Origin: G963665495 sp963677785
GTDB taxonomy: Bacteria > Desulfobacterota > Desulfovibrionia > Desulfovibrionales > Desulfovibrionaceae
Direction of reading: 5' to 3'
Assembly (NCBI GenBank): GCA_963677785.2
Contig: CAXXDH010000001.1
Location: forward strand, 1 to 64,000
DNA: 64,000 bases
Each line of letters starts with the position of its first letter. Within the stretch, counting starts at the first letter, position 1. Of the stretch, positions 8,303-16,883 are shown one piece after another. The notes beneath the pieces are model-generated. The model had not been told where the DNA came from, searched no databases, and worked only from the letters and a program-made list of their open reading frames with translations. Made by a program: the position numbers and the translations under genes.

Positions 8303-9331
8303 ATGGGAAAGATTCTCTATATTGCCGCAACCGAATGCGACGGATCGCTTGCCAAAACCAGCCTGGAAGGGCTGCAGGCGGCCACCAAGCTGGCCGGTGA
8401 TCTGGGCACCGACCTTTGCATCGGTCTCATTGGAAAAGATGCGCCCGCAGCAGCCAAAGCCATCGGCGGATGCGCTGCAGCCGCTTATTATGCCGTGGAA
8501 GGGGCGGATTTCGAACAATCGCGTTACGCCAGCGATGTCGCCGCCATTGAGGCCATACAGTCCAAGGCCGGTGCGGAATATGTTCTTCTGCCCGGTACGT
8601 CGCGTCTCTGCCGTGTCGCGGCCGGTGCCGCTCAGCGCCTGGGCGGACGTGCGGATACCTCCATCACGGAACTCGCCGTGGACGGCGGCAAGGTCATCGC
8701 GACCCGCTGGTATTACCGCCAGCGGATGTCCGGTACCTTTACACGCGAACAGCGCCCCTGGGTCCTGCAGCTTTCGCCCGGCAGCTGGCCCGCCTGGGAA
8801 GGCGCTGCCACGGATGTTGCCGTGGAAACCATAGCCGTCGATTTGGCTGATACGGCCAAGCGTACGCAGTTTGTCGAGGTGCAGTCTCAGGCGGGCGACC
8901 AGCAGACCATTCGTCCGGAAGCTGAGCTGCTGTTTGTTGCCGGTGCCGGATGGACCAAAAAGCAGAGCGACGGTCAGGTGCAGGCAAAACGCGCGGAAAC
9001 GGTTATTCTCCAGTTTCTGGATACGGCAAAGGCTTCGCTGGGCAGCAGTAAATCCCTTGTGGACCAGGGGAGCGAAGGCGAGGAAGTCTTGTCCTTCATG
9101 AGCCATTTGCACCAAGTAGGGCAGACCGGCGCGACACCCCGCCACCCCAAGGGGCTGGCCACCTGTTGTCATGGCGAGGAACCGCATGTTGTAGGTTGGC
9201 GCTTCATCAACGAACGCCGCGCCGTGAATACCGATGCCTCATGCGGCTGGGCCCAGGGCAAGGCGGATGTGCTCTACGTGGCGGATGCCTTTGAGGTCAT
9301 GGAAGCGGTGAACAAGCTGTTGTCCGAGTAA
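8303..9331 (+). CDS. etfA: Electron transfer flavoprotein subunit alpha, divergent
   Basis: EtfA holds the exchangeable FAD in its C-terminal domain. This 342-residue protein has the ETF-alpha layout, and residues near the C-terminus (VGQTGATPRHPKGLA, RRAVNTDASCG, ADVLYVADAFEVMEAV) align in order with the FAD-domain signature. However, the usual SGA-QHxxG stretch is replaced by a Cys/His-rich sequence (ATCCHGEEPHVVG), and AGGRG is AGAGW. The flavin site may therefore differ. It is followed by a clear terminator at 9357. Confidence 0.85.
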   Translation: MGKILYIAATECDGSLAKTSLEGLQAATKLAGDLGTDLCIGLIGKDAPAAAKAIGGCAAAAYYAVEGADFEQSRYASDVAAIEAIQSKAGAEYVLLPGTSRLCRVAAGAAQRLGGRADTSITELAVDGGKVIATRWYYRQRMSGTFTREQRPWVLQLSPGSWPAWEGAATDVAVETIAVDLADTAKRTQFVEVQSQAGDQQTIRPEAELLFVAGAGWTKKQSDGQVQAKRAETVILQFLDTAKASLGSSKSLVDQGSEGEEVLSFMSHLHQVGQTGATPRHPKGLATCCHGEEPHVVGWRFINERRAVNTDASCGWAQGKADVLYVADAFEVMEAVNKLLSE

Positions 9332-9356
9332 GATTTTAGTTGTCGCTGATTGTATC

Positions 9357-9388
9357 AGGGGCCCGGGCGTTGGTTCGGGCCTCTTTTT
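9357..9388 (+). terminator. Terminator of etfBA
   Basis: A 9-bp GC-rich stem (9357-9365 / 9376-9384, one G-U) overlaps and is followed by a T run at 9384-9388. Confidence 0.85.
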
Positions 9389-9707
9389 GTGTGAAACGAA
9401 AATTGGCTGGTGGCGTTGGTGTATTGCAGAGGAGTACACTGAAATATTAATATGTTAGGATATCTTTTCTTCCTGGAGTCAGGACGTGGCCGGAGGCGGG
9501 TTTGGGCCTGTCGGCTGGCTCGTTGCGAACGCAACGTATTTTTTAAGCTTTTTACACGTATTTTTTCCGCCTTGATAGCCTCAAGCCCTTGCAAAACGTG
9601 GTTTTACCCGCTATTGGATTGGGAATGTGGCTTGCAAAGCGTTCCGGGCGAGGCTTTCTCGCCCCCAGGAAGGAATCGCAATAAAAAAAATCTTTAGGAG
9701 TATTAAC
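9389..9707. other. Intergenic upstream of the HU gene
   Basis: No gene is supported here. A short inverted repeat (CGTTGC-gaac-GCAACG, 9521-9536) is followed by TATTTTTTAA and could be a weak terminator or protein site. The HU promoter is presumably in this interval. Confidence 0.5.
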
Positions 9708-9983
9708 ATGACGAAAGCCGAGCTCATTGCAAAGATCCAAGAAAAGGCCGGTCTTGAATCCAAGGCTGCTGCGGGTAAAGCCCTTGACGCACTGATTGAT
9801 TCCATCACTGAAGCTCTTGCCGATGGTGAATCCATCGCCCTGGTTGGTTTTGGAACGTTCAAAGTTTCCGAGCGTGCCGCCCGGACCGGCCGTAATCCGC
9901 AAACCGGTGCTGAAATTCAGATTCCTGCTTCCAAAGTGGTCAAATTCACCGTGGGCAAAACCCTCAAGGAAGCCGTAAAATAA
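9708..9983 (+). CDS. HU-family DNA-binding protein
   Basis: This 91-residue histone-like protein has the usual HU length. It bends DNA and compacts the nucleoid as a dimer. MTKAELIAKI begins the helical dimer core. The beta-arm region is GFGTFKVSERAARTGRNP followed by IPASKVVKFTVGK, matching HU better than IHF. I chose the ATG at 9708 because AGGAG precedes it; an upstream in-frame start at 9627 would add an unrelated tail. It is monocistronic with its own terminator. Confidence 0.95.
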   Translation: MTKAELIAKIQEKAGLESKAAAGKALDALIDSITEALADGESIALVGFGTFKVSERAARTGRNPQTGAEIQIPASKVVKFTVGKTLKEAVK

Positions 9984-10039
9984 GTTTTTCGGCAGCTCGC
10001 CCTTGTGTTCTGGGCTGCTTTCTGATTTTTCGACGGTTC

Positions 10040-10080
10040 AAGGCCAAGCCCGGCCGCAGTACGGGCTTGGCCTTAGATTT
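10040..10080 (+). terminator. Terminator of the HU gene
   Basis: A perfect 13-bp stem (10040-10052 / 10062-10074) is followed by AGATTTAT. The T tract is weak, but the stem is strong. Confidence 0.7.
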
Positions 10081-10187
10081 ATGACCGTGCATATCAATAC
10101 GAAAAGGGTTTTCTGAGACGGCCCCTTCCTCTGTGGGTTCACTAGCAGGGCTGCAAACCTAGTGCAGCAATTCAGGCCCGTGAAACA

Positions 10188-11795
10188 ATGCATACGCTTG
10201 TCTTCAATCTTACCCGATTTGGCGATCTGCTGCAGACGCAACCCATTATTTCCGGGTTGACGCGGCGTGGGGACAGCGTCGGCTTGATCTGCCTGGAAAA
10301 TTTCGCCTCCGCAACCGGACTGCTGCGTGACCTTGCGTATGTCAAAGCATTGCCTGCCGCACGCCTTTTGGCCCGACTCGAACGGAATTGGCCGGAAGCA
10401 GCGGCCGAAATCTGGGGCTGGAGCGAACAGGCGCTGGCGCCTGAGGCACACAACGCAGCTTCCGAAGCCTCTCTTCCCTTACCAGGTACGTTTCTCAACC
10501 TGACTACCGCTCTCAGCGTCAGACTGCTGGCCCGTCTGCTGGCCCTGAAGCTCGGCGGCAAGGGCGAGGCAGTACCCGCCTGTCTGGGCTTTGGTCTGGA
10601 TTCCTACGGCTATGCGGTCAATTCCAACCAGTGGGCCACTTTTTTACAGGCATCTTCCAAAAACAGGGGCTGCAGCCCTTTCAACCTGGTGGATTTGTTC
10701 TGGAAAACTGCGGAGCTGGGCAGTGAGGAACGCCGTTACGAACTGCAGACGCCGCATACGGAGGCCATGGACAAAGCCGGCCGGCTGCTGGCTGGGGCCG
10801 AATCCGACAAACTTCTTGTGGGATTTCAGCTGGGTGCGAGCGAAAACAGAAGACGCTGGCCTGTGGAGTATTTCGCCCGCCTGGGCAGACAATTGACGGA
10901 AAAAGGCTGCCTGCCGGTTCTGTTGGGCAGCCTGGACGAGTCGGGCCTGGCCAATCGCTACATGGAACTCGGCGGTCCAGGGATCAGCCTTGTCGGGAGA
11001 ACCTCTCTGGATGTGCTGGCAGCGGTGCTGTTGCGGGTTCGCCTGCTGGTGAGCAACGATACGGGCACCATGCACCTGGCGGCCGGTCTCGGACGTCCGA
11101 TCGTCGCCATTTTTCTGGCCACGGCCCAGCCTTGGGACACGGGGCCCTACAGTGGCGGAAATATTTGCCTGGAGCCGGATCTCTCCTGCCATCCGTGTCA
11201 GTTCGGCAAGGCTTGCCCGAATGATGAGCAATGCCGCCGGGCAATAGACCCTTCTGTGGTTTTTTCCCTTTGCTTGCGCCAGCTCGGACAGGATGCCGGT
11301 GCACCCGGCGGCTATCAGGACTGCGGCAGCCGGGTATGGCTTTCGGAAAGGGAGGGAAATGGATTCATGGGATTGACCTCACTTTCCGGACATGATGCCA
11401 CGGACCGTGTCATCTGGATCCGGTTGCAGCGTCATTTCTACCGTCATTTTCTTGACTTTCAAAATCCGCCGCCGCTGGCTGCTGCGGCCAATGCTCTGAG
11501 TCCGCAAGCGTATGAAAGCATAACGGCTACTTTGAGCAATGTGTTCGCCTTGTTGGGGTTGCTGGACGAGCAGGCCAAAGTGCTGGAGCGCGCTCCGCGC
11601 GAGGCTCTGAAAAAAAAGTTTCTGGCAACCTGGCAACGGGTGCAGACGCTTTGGGAAAGCAACCCGTACTTCAATGTTCTCTCCTACCTCTGGATGAATG
11701 AGGCCCAGGATTCGGGCCATAATTTGACCGCCATCCGTTCCGTCATTGCCCGCTACCGCCAGCTCTCCCAGGCCTGGCTGACGTTGCTGCAGTAG
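10188..11795 (+). CDS. Glycosyltransferase family 9 (ADP-heptose transferase-like)
   Basis: This is a GT-B-fold transferase of the heptosyltransferase family. The N-terminus LVFNLTRFGDLLQTQPII is the GT9 signature, and the donor-site half contains LVGFQLGASENRRRWP and VSNDTGTMHLAAGLGRPIVAIF. At 535 residues it is about 180 longer than typical WaaC/WaaF; the extra C-terminal part (after about 380) is helical and not recognised. Its followers are a 199-residue unknown and a FlgN-like protein, so flagellin or surface glycosylation is possible, though LPS core synthesis is also plausible. Confidence 0.85.
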   Translation: MHTLVFNLTRFGDLLQTQPIISGLTRRGDSVGLICLENFASATGLLRDLAYVKALPAARLLARLERNWPEAAAEIWGWSEQALAPEAHNAASEASLPLPGTFLNLTTALSVRLLARLLALKLGGKGEAVPACLGFGLDSYGYAVNSNQWATFLQASSKNRGCSPFNLVDLFWKTAELGSEERRYELQTPHTEAMDKAGRLLAGAESDKLLVGFQLGASENRRRWPVEYFARLGRQLTEKGCLPVLLGSLDESGLANRYMELGGPGISLVGRTSLDVLAAVLLRVRLLVSNDTGTMHLAAGLGRPIVAIFLATAQPWDTGPYSGGNICLEPDLSCHPCQFGKACPNDEQCRRAIDPSVVFSLCLRQLGQDAGAPGGYQDCGSRVWLSEREGNGFMGLTSLSGHDATDRVIWIRLQRHFYRHFLDFQNPPPLAAAANALSPQAYESITATLSNVFALLGLLDEQAKVLERAPREALKKKFLATWQRVQTLWESNPYFNVLSYLWMNEAQDSGHNLTAIRSVIARYRQLSQAWLTLLQ

Positions 11796-11796
11796 T

Positions 11797-11812
11797 TGGC
11801 ACCTTTTTTGTA
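11797..11812 (+). promoter_or_regulatory. Sigma-54-like promoter, candidate
   Basis: TGGCAC-N5-TTGTA has the correct GG to GT spacing, with one mismatch to the -12 GC. It lies 71 bp before the start of the next gene, which precedes a FlgN-like gene; sigma-54 often drives flagellar genes. Confidence 0.4.
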
Positions 11813-11882
11813 AGACCTTGGAAAAGTCCCGAGGCATGTCAATTTTACCGTCCGAACAGTTAGTTAAAAATGGAGAATCGCG

Positions 11883-12482
11883 ATGATCGTCATCGACGGA
11901 CAAAACAGTGGGTTGAGTTTGAATAACTTCGGCAACCTCGAAGAATTGCTGGTTAAAGTGATGTCTGAGGGAACGCTGGAGAATCGTATTGTGACGGATG
12001 TTCTGGTGAACGAGGAAAATTTCAGCGAAATTTACCCTCATCAGGCCGAAGACATCGAGACCAGCGAAATCGAAAAAGTGGAAATTATTTCCATGCCCGT
12101 TGAAGACATGGCAGTGAACATGACCAACGAACTTCACAAGGTCATCAAGTTGATGGCTCACGGCGGCAAGCATGTTGCGGAATTGTTTCGCCAGGCGGAT
12201 GATGCGGAAGCACTTGAGATGTATCAGGATCTTCTTGACGTTACCCGTGATTTTCTGGCCATGATCAGTGTCTTGCGTAATGAATTTGCCATCGAGGAAA
12301 ACGACGAGTTCAATACGGCCGTGGAAGATATCTCCGAGCTGTTCACCGAGATGTCCGAGGTTATGGAAAACGAAGACTGGATTCTTCTGGCAGATATTCT
12401 TGAATATGACTTTCTTCCCGTGACTGGAAAATGGGAAGCGGTCATTACGGATATTTCAGACGATCTCAACGGATCAAAATAA
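11883..12482 (+). CDS. Acidic hypothetical protein, flagella-associated context
   Basis: I do not recognise a family with confidence. It has 199 residues, is very acidic and mostly helical, with no signal peptide or membrane segment. A long amphipathic region covers about 80-195 (for example EMYQDLLDVTRDFLAMIS). GGAG precedes the ATG. It lies between a GT9 glycosyltransferase and a FlgN-like chaperone gene starting 20 bp downstream, so a role in flagellar assembly or export is inferred only from neighbours. Confidence 0.75.
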   Translation: MIVIDGQNSGLSLNNFGNLEELLVKVMSEGTLENRIVTDVLVNEENFSEIYPHQAEDIETSEIEKVEIISMPVEDMAVNMTNELHKVIKLMAHGGKHVAELFRQADDAEALEMYQDLLDVTRDFLAMISVLRNEFAIEENDEFNTAVEDISELFTEMSEVMENEDWILLADILEYDFLPVTGKWEAVITDISDDLNGSK

Positions 12483-12502
12483 CCTGGACAGGGGGGAAGG
12501 GT

Positions 12503-12853
12503 ATGAAAAATTGCATGGAACTGCTCGAACAGGCCATTGATCTGGCTCATGAGGAGCAGCTGCATCTGCAAGCCGGCGAATTGGATTTAATGCAGCAGAA
12601 GGCCCGGATCAGAAGCCGGCTTATTTCCCAGGCTGTGGACAACAGGGATACGCTCGATCTTGAGGAGTTCAAGGCCAAGCTTGAGCAACTGCACAGTTTG
12701 CAGGGAGGTTTGACAAAGGATGCCAGGGTGCTTCGGGACAGCATAAAAACCGAATTGACCAGAGTCAAAGCGGAAGGCGCGCGGATGTCGGGATACGGAA
12801 AGGCGTCCAAATACGTGCCGCTGCTCAGAAGCAGATTAAGCAAACGGGGCTGA
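12503..12853 (+). CDS. FlgN-like flagellar chaperone, tentative
   Basis: This small helical protein has 116 residues and begins MKNCMELLEQAIDLAHEEQL. It is predicted to be coiled-coil over about 5-95, and its C-terminal YGKASKYVPLLRSRLSKRG is basic. Size, helix pattern and neighbours suit FlgN, the chaperone of hook-filament junction proteins, but sequence motifs are weak. A strong purine-rich RBS (GGGGGGAAGGG) decides this start over an upstream in-frame one. Confidence 0.6.
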   Translation: MKNCMELLEQAIDLAHEEQLHLQAGELDLMQQKARIRSRLISQAVDNRDTLDLEEFKAKLEQLHSLQGGLTKDARVLRDSIKTELTRVKAEGARMSGYGKASKYVPLLRSRLSKRG

Positions 12854-12938
12854 AACACTGTTGAGCATGGCCGGGGGGGCTACTGCTTGACACTCGCGCC
12901 GCCCATAGCGGATTATCTCCAGAAAGCGGTGGGCGGTT

Positions 12939-13838
12939 GTGGAGAAAAGAGCTAAAAGCGTTGTTGTCCCTGAGGCATACGACGGATCTCGATTGGATAA
13001 GGCGCTTGAGTTGCTTGCGCCTGGACAGGGCGCAAGGCAGCGGAAGCGTTTATTGCTTTCCGGCGCAGTGCGCGTAGATGGTCGCTCATGTTCTAAAGGG
13101 TATCTGGTCCGGACCGGGCAGTGCATTTCGTTGGAAAACCTGCCGTCGCTCGATACGACGGATTGTCCGGATGCCCTCCCGGAAATTGTCGCCCGGACGG
13201 ATTTGTTCGCCGGAGTGCTTAAAAACGCGCATGTCCACAGCCAGTCCTTGGAATCCGGCGGCAGCCCCGCCCTGGATGCCTGTCTGCCCGCTCTGTTTCC
13301 CGATTCTCAGGCAGAATTGCTCAATCGCCTGGACTACCTTACTTCCGGCTTGTTGCTGGTCGCGTTAACAGCGTCCGCCGGGGATATCTATCGACGCCGC
13401 CAGGACGCCGGAGAAGTTTACAAGCATTATTTCGCCCTGGTGCACGGCAGGCTGGAGTCCGGTTTCATTGCCGCCAACGCCCTGGATGTTGCCAAACGGC
13501 GCAAGGTTAAGGTGTTGAAAAGCAATGACGGGCCGCTGCGGCAAAGTGTCGTGCGGCCGCTGCTCGCCGGGCGCTTTTCATTATACGGGACGGATTCCTG
13601 GCGCACGCTGGTTCACGTCCGCATTCAAAAAGGAGCGCGGCACCAGATTCGCGCTCACCTGGCCGCGTCCGGTCATCCCATTGTGGGCGATCCGTTGTAT
13701 GGCCGGGATGCGGACTTTCCTTTGCTTTATCTGCATCATTTCTGCATCCGTTTTTCGGAATTCAGCGCGGACGCGCGTCCGGCCTGGGTGGATCTTCCGG
13801 AAGCATTTCAGAAAAAAATAAGCGAATCGGCGAATTGA
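12939..13838 (+). CDS. RluA-family RNA pseudouridine synthase
   Basis: This enzyme isomerises uridine to pseudouridine in rRNA or tRNA. An S4-like RNA-binding domain covers about 15-65 (SRLDKALELL, AVRVDGRSCSKGYLV). The catalytic domain contains LNRLDYLTSGLLL with the nucleophile Asp132, and HQIRAHLAASGHPIVGDPLYG near the C-terminus. The start is GTG at 12939 and no strong RBS is visible, so the exact start is uncertain. It has about 299 residues, and which RluA/C/D-type substrate it uses cannot be told. Confidence 0.9.
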   Translation: MEKRAKSVVVPEAYDGSRLDKALELLAPGQGARQRKRLLLSGAVRVDGRSCSKGYLVRTGQCISLENLPSLDTTDCPDALPEIVARTDLFAGVLKNAHVHSQSLESGGSPALDACLPALFPDSQAELLNRLDYLTSGLLLVALTASAGDIYRRRQDAGEVYKHYFALVHGRLESGFIAANALDVAKRRKVKVLKSNDGPLRQSVVRPLLAGRFSLYGTDSWRTLVHVRIQKGARHQIRAHLAASGHPIVGDPLYGRDADFPLLYLHHFCIRFSEFSADARPAWVDLPEAFQKKISESAN

Positions 13839-13961
13839 TCTGCCACACTGGGGAAGCTTCCAGGTAGTGAAGCAAGGTATTATTGCCCTGCCACGCGTTA
13901 GTTGCTAGTGTCCTCAAAAAAACAACTTCTGATTCACTACGCAACCCCGAGCAGATTCGCC

Positions 13962-15509
13962 ATGTTACAAAACGCTTTGGAATTTTACAGAACGCTTTTC
14001 GAAGAGCTGGACACGATAAAACTGCAGCAGGAATTTCTCAAGAGCTTGCTTTCTTTTCAGAATGTCGAACGCGGTTCGCTCTGGGTCAAGAAAGGAAAAA
14101 AATATACCTGCGTCGAGGCGCAGGGGCCGCAGAGTGAAAAAGTTGCCGGGTTGTCCCTGGATGCCGGTACGCCCAGCGTCTTGGGCTGGGTGATTGAAAA
14201 CGGCAAAATGACCATTGCCGAACCCGGCAAGGACGAACGGCATTATGCGGAAATCGAAGACGGGCTGGAAAAAAAGAGCAAGCTGATTCTCAGCTATCCG
14301 CTGGTGCTCAAAAACGGCACGGTCTATGGAGCCGTGCAACTGATCGACACTTCCGCGGAAGGGGATCAGCTCAACCTGGACGCCAAGTATCTCAAACTGC
14401 TTGAGCTTACGGTGGCCATAGGTTCCATAGCGCTTTCCAATTCCCTGGCCTACGGCGATCAGGTCAAGGAAAACGTCCGTTTGAAACGAACCCTCAGTGA
14501 GATCCGCAGCGAAAATCAGATCATCGGGCAGAGCTCGGCCATTCTGAAAGTTATGAAGAATGCGCGCGATTACGCCCAGACGGACTTCCCCGTATTGATC
14601 ACCGGAGAATCCGGTACGGGCAAGGAACTCATCGCGTACGAGCTGCACCGGCTGAGCAAGCGTGGCGAAAAGCCCTTTCTGGTGCAGAACTGCAGCGCCA
14701 TTCCCGAGACACTGCTGGAAAGCGAGCTGTTCGGATACAAAAAGGGCGCTTTTACCGGGGCGCACAAGGACAAAACCGGGCTGTTTGAAGACGCGTCCGG
14801 GGGCACGGTTTTTCTGGACGAAATCGGGGATATGCCGCTGAGCCTGCAAGCCCGGATTCTGCGGGTTATTCAAAGCAATGAAATCAAACCGTTGGGTGGT
14901 ACGGCCACCAAACGGGTGGATGTCCGGATTTTATCCGCCACCAACAAGGACCTCACCGCCGCCATAGCGGCCAATGAATTTCGGGAGGATCTGTTTTACC
15001 GCCTCAATGTGCTTCCATTGCAGCTGCCTCCGCTCCGGGAGCGTCTGGACGATATCCCGCTTCTGCTGCGATATTTTCTGCGCCGGGAGTCTAAACGCAT
15101 GGGGATGCAGGCCAAGCGTTTTTCCAACAAAGCCCTGAAAATGCTCAGCGAGCATCAATGGCGGGGTAATATTCGGGAAATGGAGAACCTGGTCAAATAT
15201 ATCATGACCACGGTGGACGGCCCCATCATCGAATACAAGGACCTGCCCTGGCATATTCTGGGCACCGAACCTCCTGCGGAGAACCGGCACGAAGAGGAAG
15301 AGAACCACATCGAGCTTCAGACGAATGTCGCCCTGCCTCCGGAAGATTTTTCTCTGGCCTCATTTACCTGGGATGAGCTGGAAAAACATTATATTTTGGA
15401 TTTATTGGAAAAAACCCGCTGGAATGTGACCAAAGCCGCAAAACAGGCCGCGGTGAATCGTTCGACCTTTGACTCGCGTATGAAGCGCCTGGGCATCCGG
15501 AAAAATTGA
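13962..15509 (+). CDS. GAF-domain sigma-54-dependent transcriptional activator
   Basis: This bacterial enhancer-binding protein has a GAF-like sensor (about 15-160), a AAA+ domain with Walker A GESGTGKE (215-222), an intact GAFTGA sigma-54 contact loop (262-267) and Walker B VFLDEIGD (283-290). A Fis-type helix-turn-helix ends the protein (WNVTKAAKQAAVNRSTF). I prefer the ATG at 13962 (515 residues); a TTG at 13902 extends the frame but has no RBS. It could control nearby flagella-type genes, but nothing in the sequence shows its targets. Confidence 0.9.
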   Translation: MLQNALEFYRTLFEELDTIKLQQEFLKSLLSFQNVERGSLWVKKGKKYTCVEAQGPQSEKVAGLSLDAGTPSVLGWVIENGKMTIAEPGKDERHYAEIEDGLEKKSKLILSYPLVLKNGTVYGAVQLIDTSAEGDQLNLDAKYLKLLELTVAIGSIALSNSLAYGDQVKENVRLKRTLSEIRSENQIIGQSSAILKVMKNARDYAQTDFPVLITGESGTGKELIAYELHRLSKRGEKPFLVQNCSAIPETLLESELFGYKKGAFTGAHKDKTGLFEDASGGTVFLDEIGDMPLSLQARILRVIQSNEIKPLGGTATKRVDVRILSATNKDLTAAIAANEFREDLFYRLNVLPLQLPPLRERLDDIPLLLRYFLRRESKRMGMQAKRFSNKALKMLSEHQWRGNIREMENLVKYIMTTVDGPIIEYKDLPWHILGTEPPAENRHEEEENHIELQTNVALPPEDFSLASFTWDELEKHYILDLLEKTRWNVTKAAKQAAVNRSTFDSRMKRLGIRKN

Positions 15510-15660
15510 CAGGCTGCATATCTTTCGACCTATTCAAGTAGAGCGCCGAGTATACTACGATGCCTGTGCATGCATTGTGTTTTGATGAAATCGATTGTCC
15601 GGGCAAGCGTCAAATGCCGAAAAAGAGTAGCTGCAAGCTCGATTGAGTACGATTATTGCT
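15510..15660. other. Intergenic, no gene supported
   Basis: A 69-codon ORF across this region has no RBS and no recognisable features, and I do not call it. The end of the region leads into a structured segment. Confidence 0.5.
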
Positions 15661-15739
15661 TGAAATGGGTGGTAGAAAAATTTGCCGAAAGGCTTTCTAC
15701 CGCCCCTGGGAGCCGAGGTGGTCTCGGCTCCTTTTATTT
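15661..15739 (+). ncRNA. Candidate small structured RNA with terminator
   Basis: One hairpin pairs GGTAGAAA (15671-15678) with TTTCTACC (15694-15701), topped by GCC-GAAA-GGC with a GNRA-type loop. It is followed by a second, terminator-type hairpin. Adjacent protein genes do not need both. The 5' end is unknown. Confidence 0.35.
15709..15739 (+). terminator. Rho-independent terminator
   Basis: A perfect 9-bp stem GGAGCCGAG / CTCGGCTCC (15709-15717, 15723-15731) is followed by TTTTATTT. Confidence 0.85.
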
Positions 15740-15914
15740 AGAAGTATTTGCTGAGGGAGCGGGGATGCACTTTTCTTGAAATCCGTGTATAAAAAAACGG
15801 TTGATCGCTGGACAAGCGCTGGCTGAGCGATTAAGAGGCATAGTCACACTCGAACGCGGGCAACTGCCTGTGAACGAAGAAAAAGGCCTGAACCCAAATC
15901 CGCAGGTGATGTTC

Positions 15915-16229
15915 ATGAAAAGAAGCATAGTATTGATACTGGCTGGAGCCATGGTCTGCCTCGCCTCAGGGTGCGCCAAATATACGCATCCCGACAGGGC
16001 TGCGGACCGCTGGGACAATGATTACGCCATGTGCGTGACCAAGGCGGATTATCAGGTTGATTTTCATCCGTATACGACGGATGCCGCTCATCCGTACGAC
16101 TCGCGCCTGATGACCTACAGTGACCGGTACTGGGGCATGATCCGCAGCTGTATGGAGTCCAAAGGATACGTCTACAAAGAAGAAAAGACTTGGTTCGATT
16201 CCATGAAGCAGGCTGTGCAGTACGAATAA
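15915..16229 (+). CDS. Small lipoprotein of unknown function
   Basis: This 104-residue protein has a lipoprotein signal, MKRSIVLILAGAMVCLASGC, with the lipidated Cys at 20. The mature part is short, rich in Tyr and Asp (YTHPDRAADRWDNDYAMC) and has Cys residues that could pair. Further upstream in-frame starts (15801) would place the signal internally, so I start at 15915. No function can be assigned. Confidence 0.8.
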   Translation: MKRSIVLILAGAMVCLASGCAKYTHPDRAADRWDNDYAMCVTKADYQVDFHPYTTDAAHPYDSRLMTYSDRYWGMIRSCMESKGYVYKEEKTWFDSMKQAVQYE

Positions 16230-16326
16230 TCCGGCTAAGATACTGTGATTGTGTTGGAAATACTGCATCGAAACGACGATTGATAAGACTTGGAAAAAAA
16301 TATTTTTGAAAATGAAAAAAATATGC

Positions 16327-16355
16327 TTGACAGAAACGGACACTACGAATACAAA
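16327..16355 (+). promoter_or_regulatory. Sigma-70-type promoter of the tRNA-tuf operon
   Basis: A perfect -35 TTGACA (16327-16332) is followed after 17 bp by TACAAA (16350-16355; four of six to the -10 consensus). It lies 17 bp before the first tRNA. Confidence 0.6.
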
Positions 16356-16372
16356 CTTTGTTTCCGGTTCTG

Positions 16373-16448
16373 GCTGGCGTAGCTCAACTGGTAGAGCAGC
16401 TGACTTGTAATCAGCAGGTTGCGGGTTCAAGTCCCATCGCCAGCTCCA
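16373..16448 (+). tRNA. tRNA-Thr(TGT)
   Basis: This 76-nt cloverleaf has acceptor GCTGGCG/CGCCAGC, anticodon TGT within CTTGTAA and an encoded CCA. It is the first of four clustered tRNAs. Confidence 0.97.
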
Positions 16449-16453
16449 CCGTC

Positions 16454-16539
16454 GGAGGGGTTCCCGAGTGGCCAAAGGGAACAGACTGTAAATCTGTCGG
16501 CGTATGCCTTCGGAGGTTCAAATCCTCCCCCCTCCACCA
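16454..16539 (+). tRNA. tRNA-Tyr(GTA)
   Basis: This is an 86-nt class II tRNA with a long variable arm. The acceptor is GGAGGGG/CCCCTCC, the anticodon GTA in ACTGTAAAT, and CCA is encoded. Confidence 0.97.
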
Positions 16540-16594
16540 GAATAGAAACAAGCAGGCTGTAGGAGATTAGATCGTTGAACTACGGCTGTTAGGT

Positions 16595-16671
16595 GCGGGA
16601 ATAGCTCAATTGGCTAGAGCATCAGCCTTCCAAGCTGAGGGTTGCGAGTTCGAGTCTCGTTTCCCGCTCCA
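16595..16671 (+). tRNA. tRNA-Gly(TCC)
   Basis: This 77-nt cloverleaf has acceptor GCGGGAA/TTCCCGC, anticodon TCC in CTTCCAA and an encoded CCA. Confidence 0.97.
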
Positions 16672-16725
16672 TATACTGCCAAGTTTGTTCTCCTGCCTCA
16701 GTCGTCTCAGACAGTCCGCTAGAAA

Positions 16726-16801
<76 letters not shown>

Positions 16802-16883
16802 TAAATGATTTTGGCTGAACGAAGCCGTATACAACAACCAGATAAACCGCTGCGAAAGCAAGTCCTGTCAGGGGGAATCACAA

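Noticed and set aside
9521..9543. Strong terminator before the HU gene
   Set aside because: The stem is only 6 bp and there is no gene directly upstream that would need it after the etfA terminator.
15570..15779. 69-codon ORF across the gap after the activator
   Set aside because: It runs through the perfect terminator stem and has no RBS or homology I recognise.
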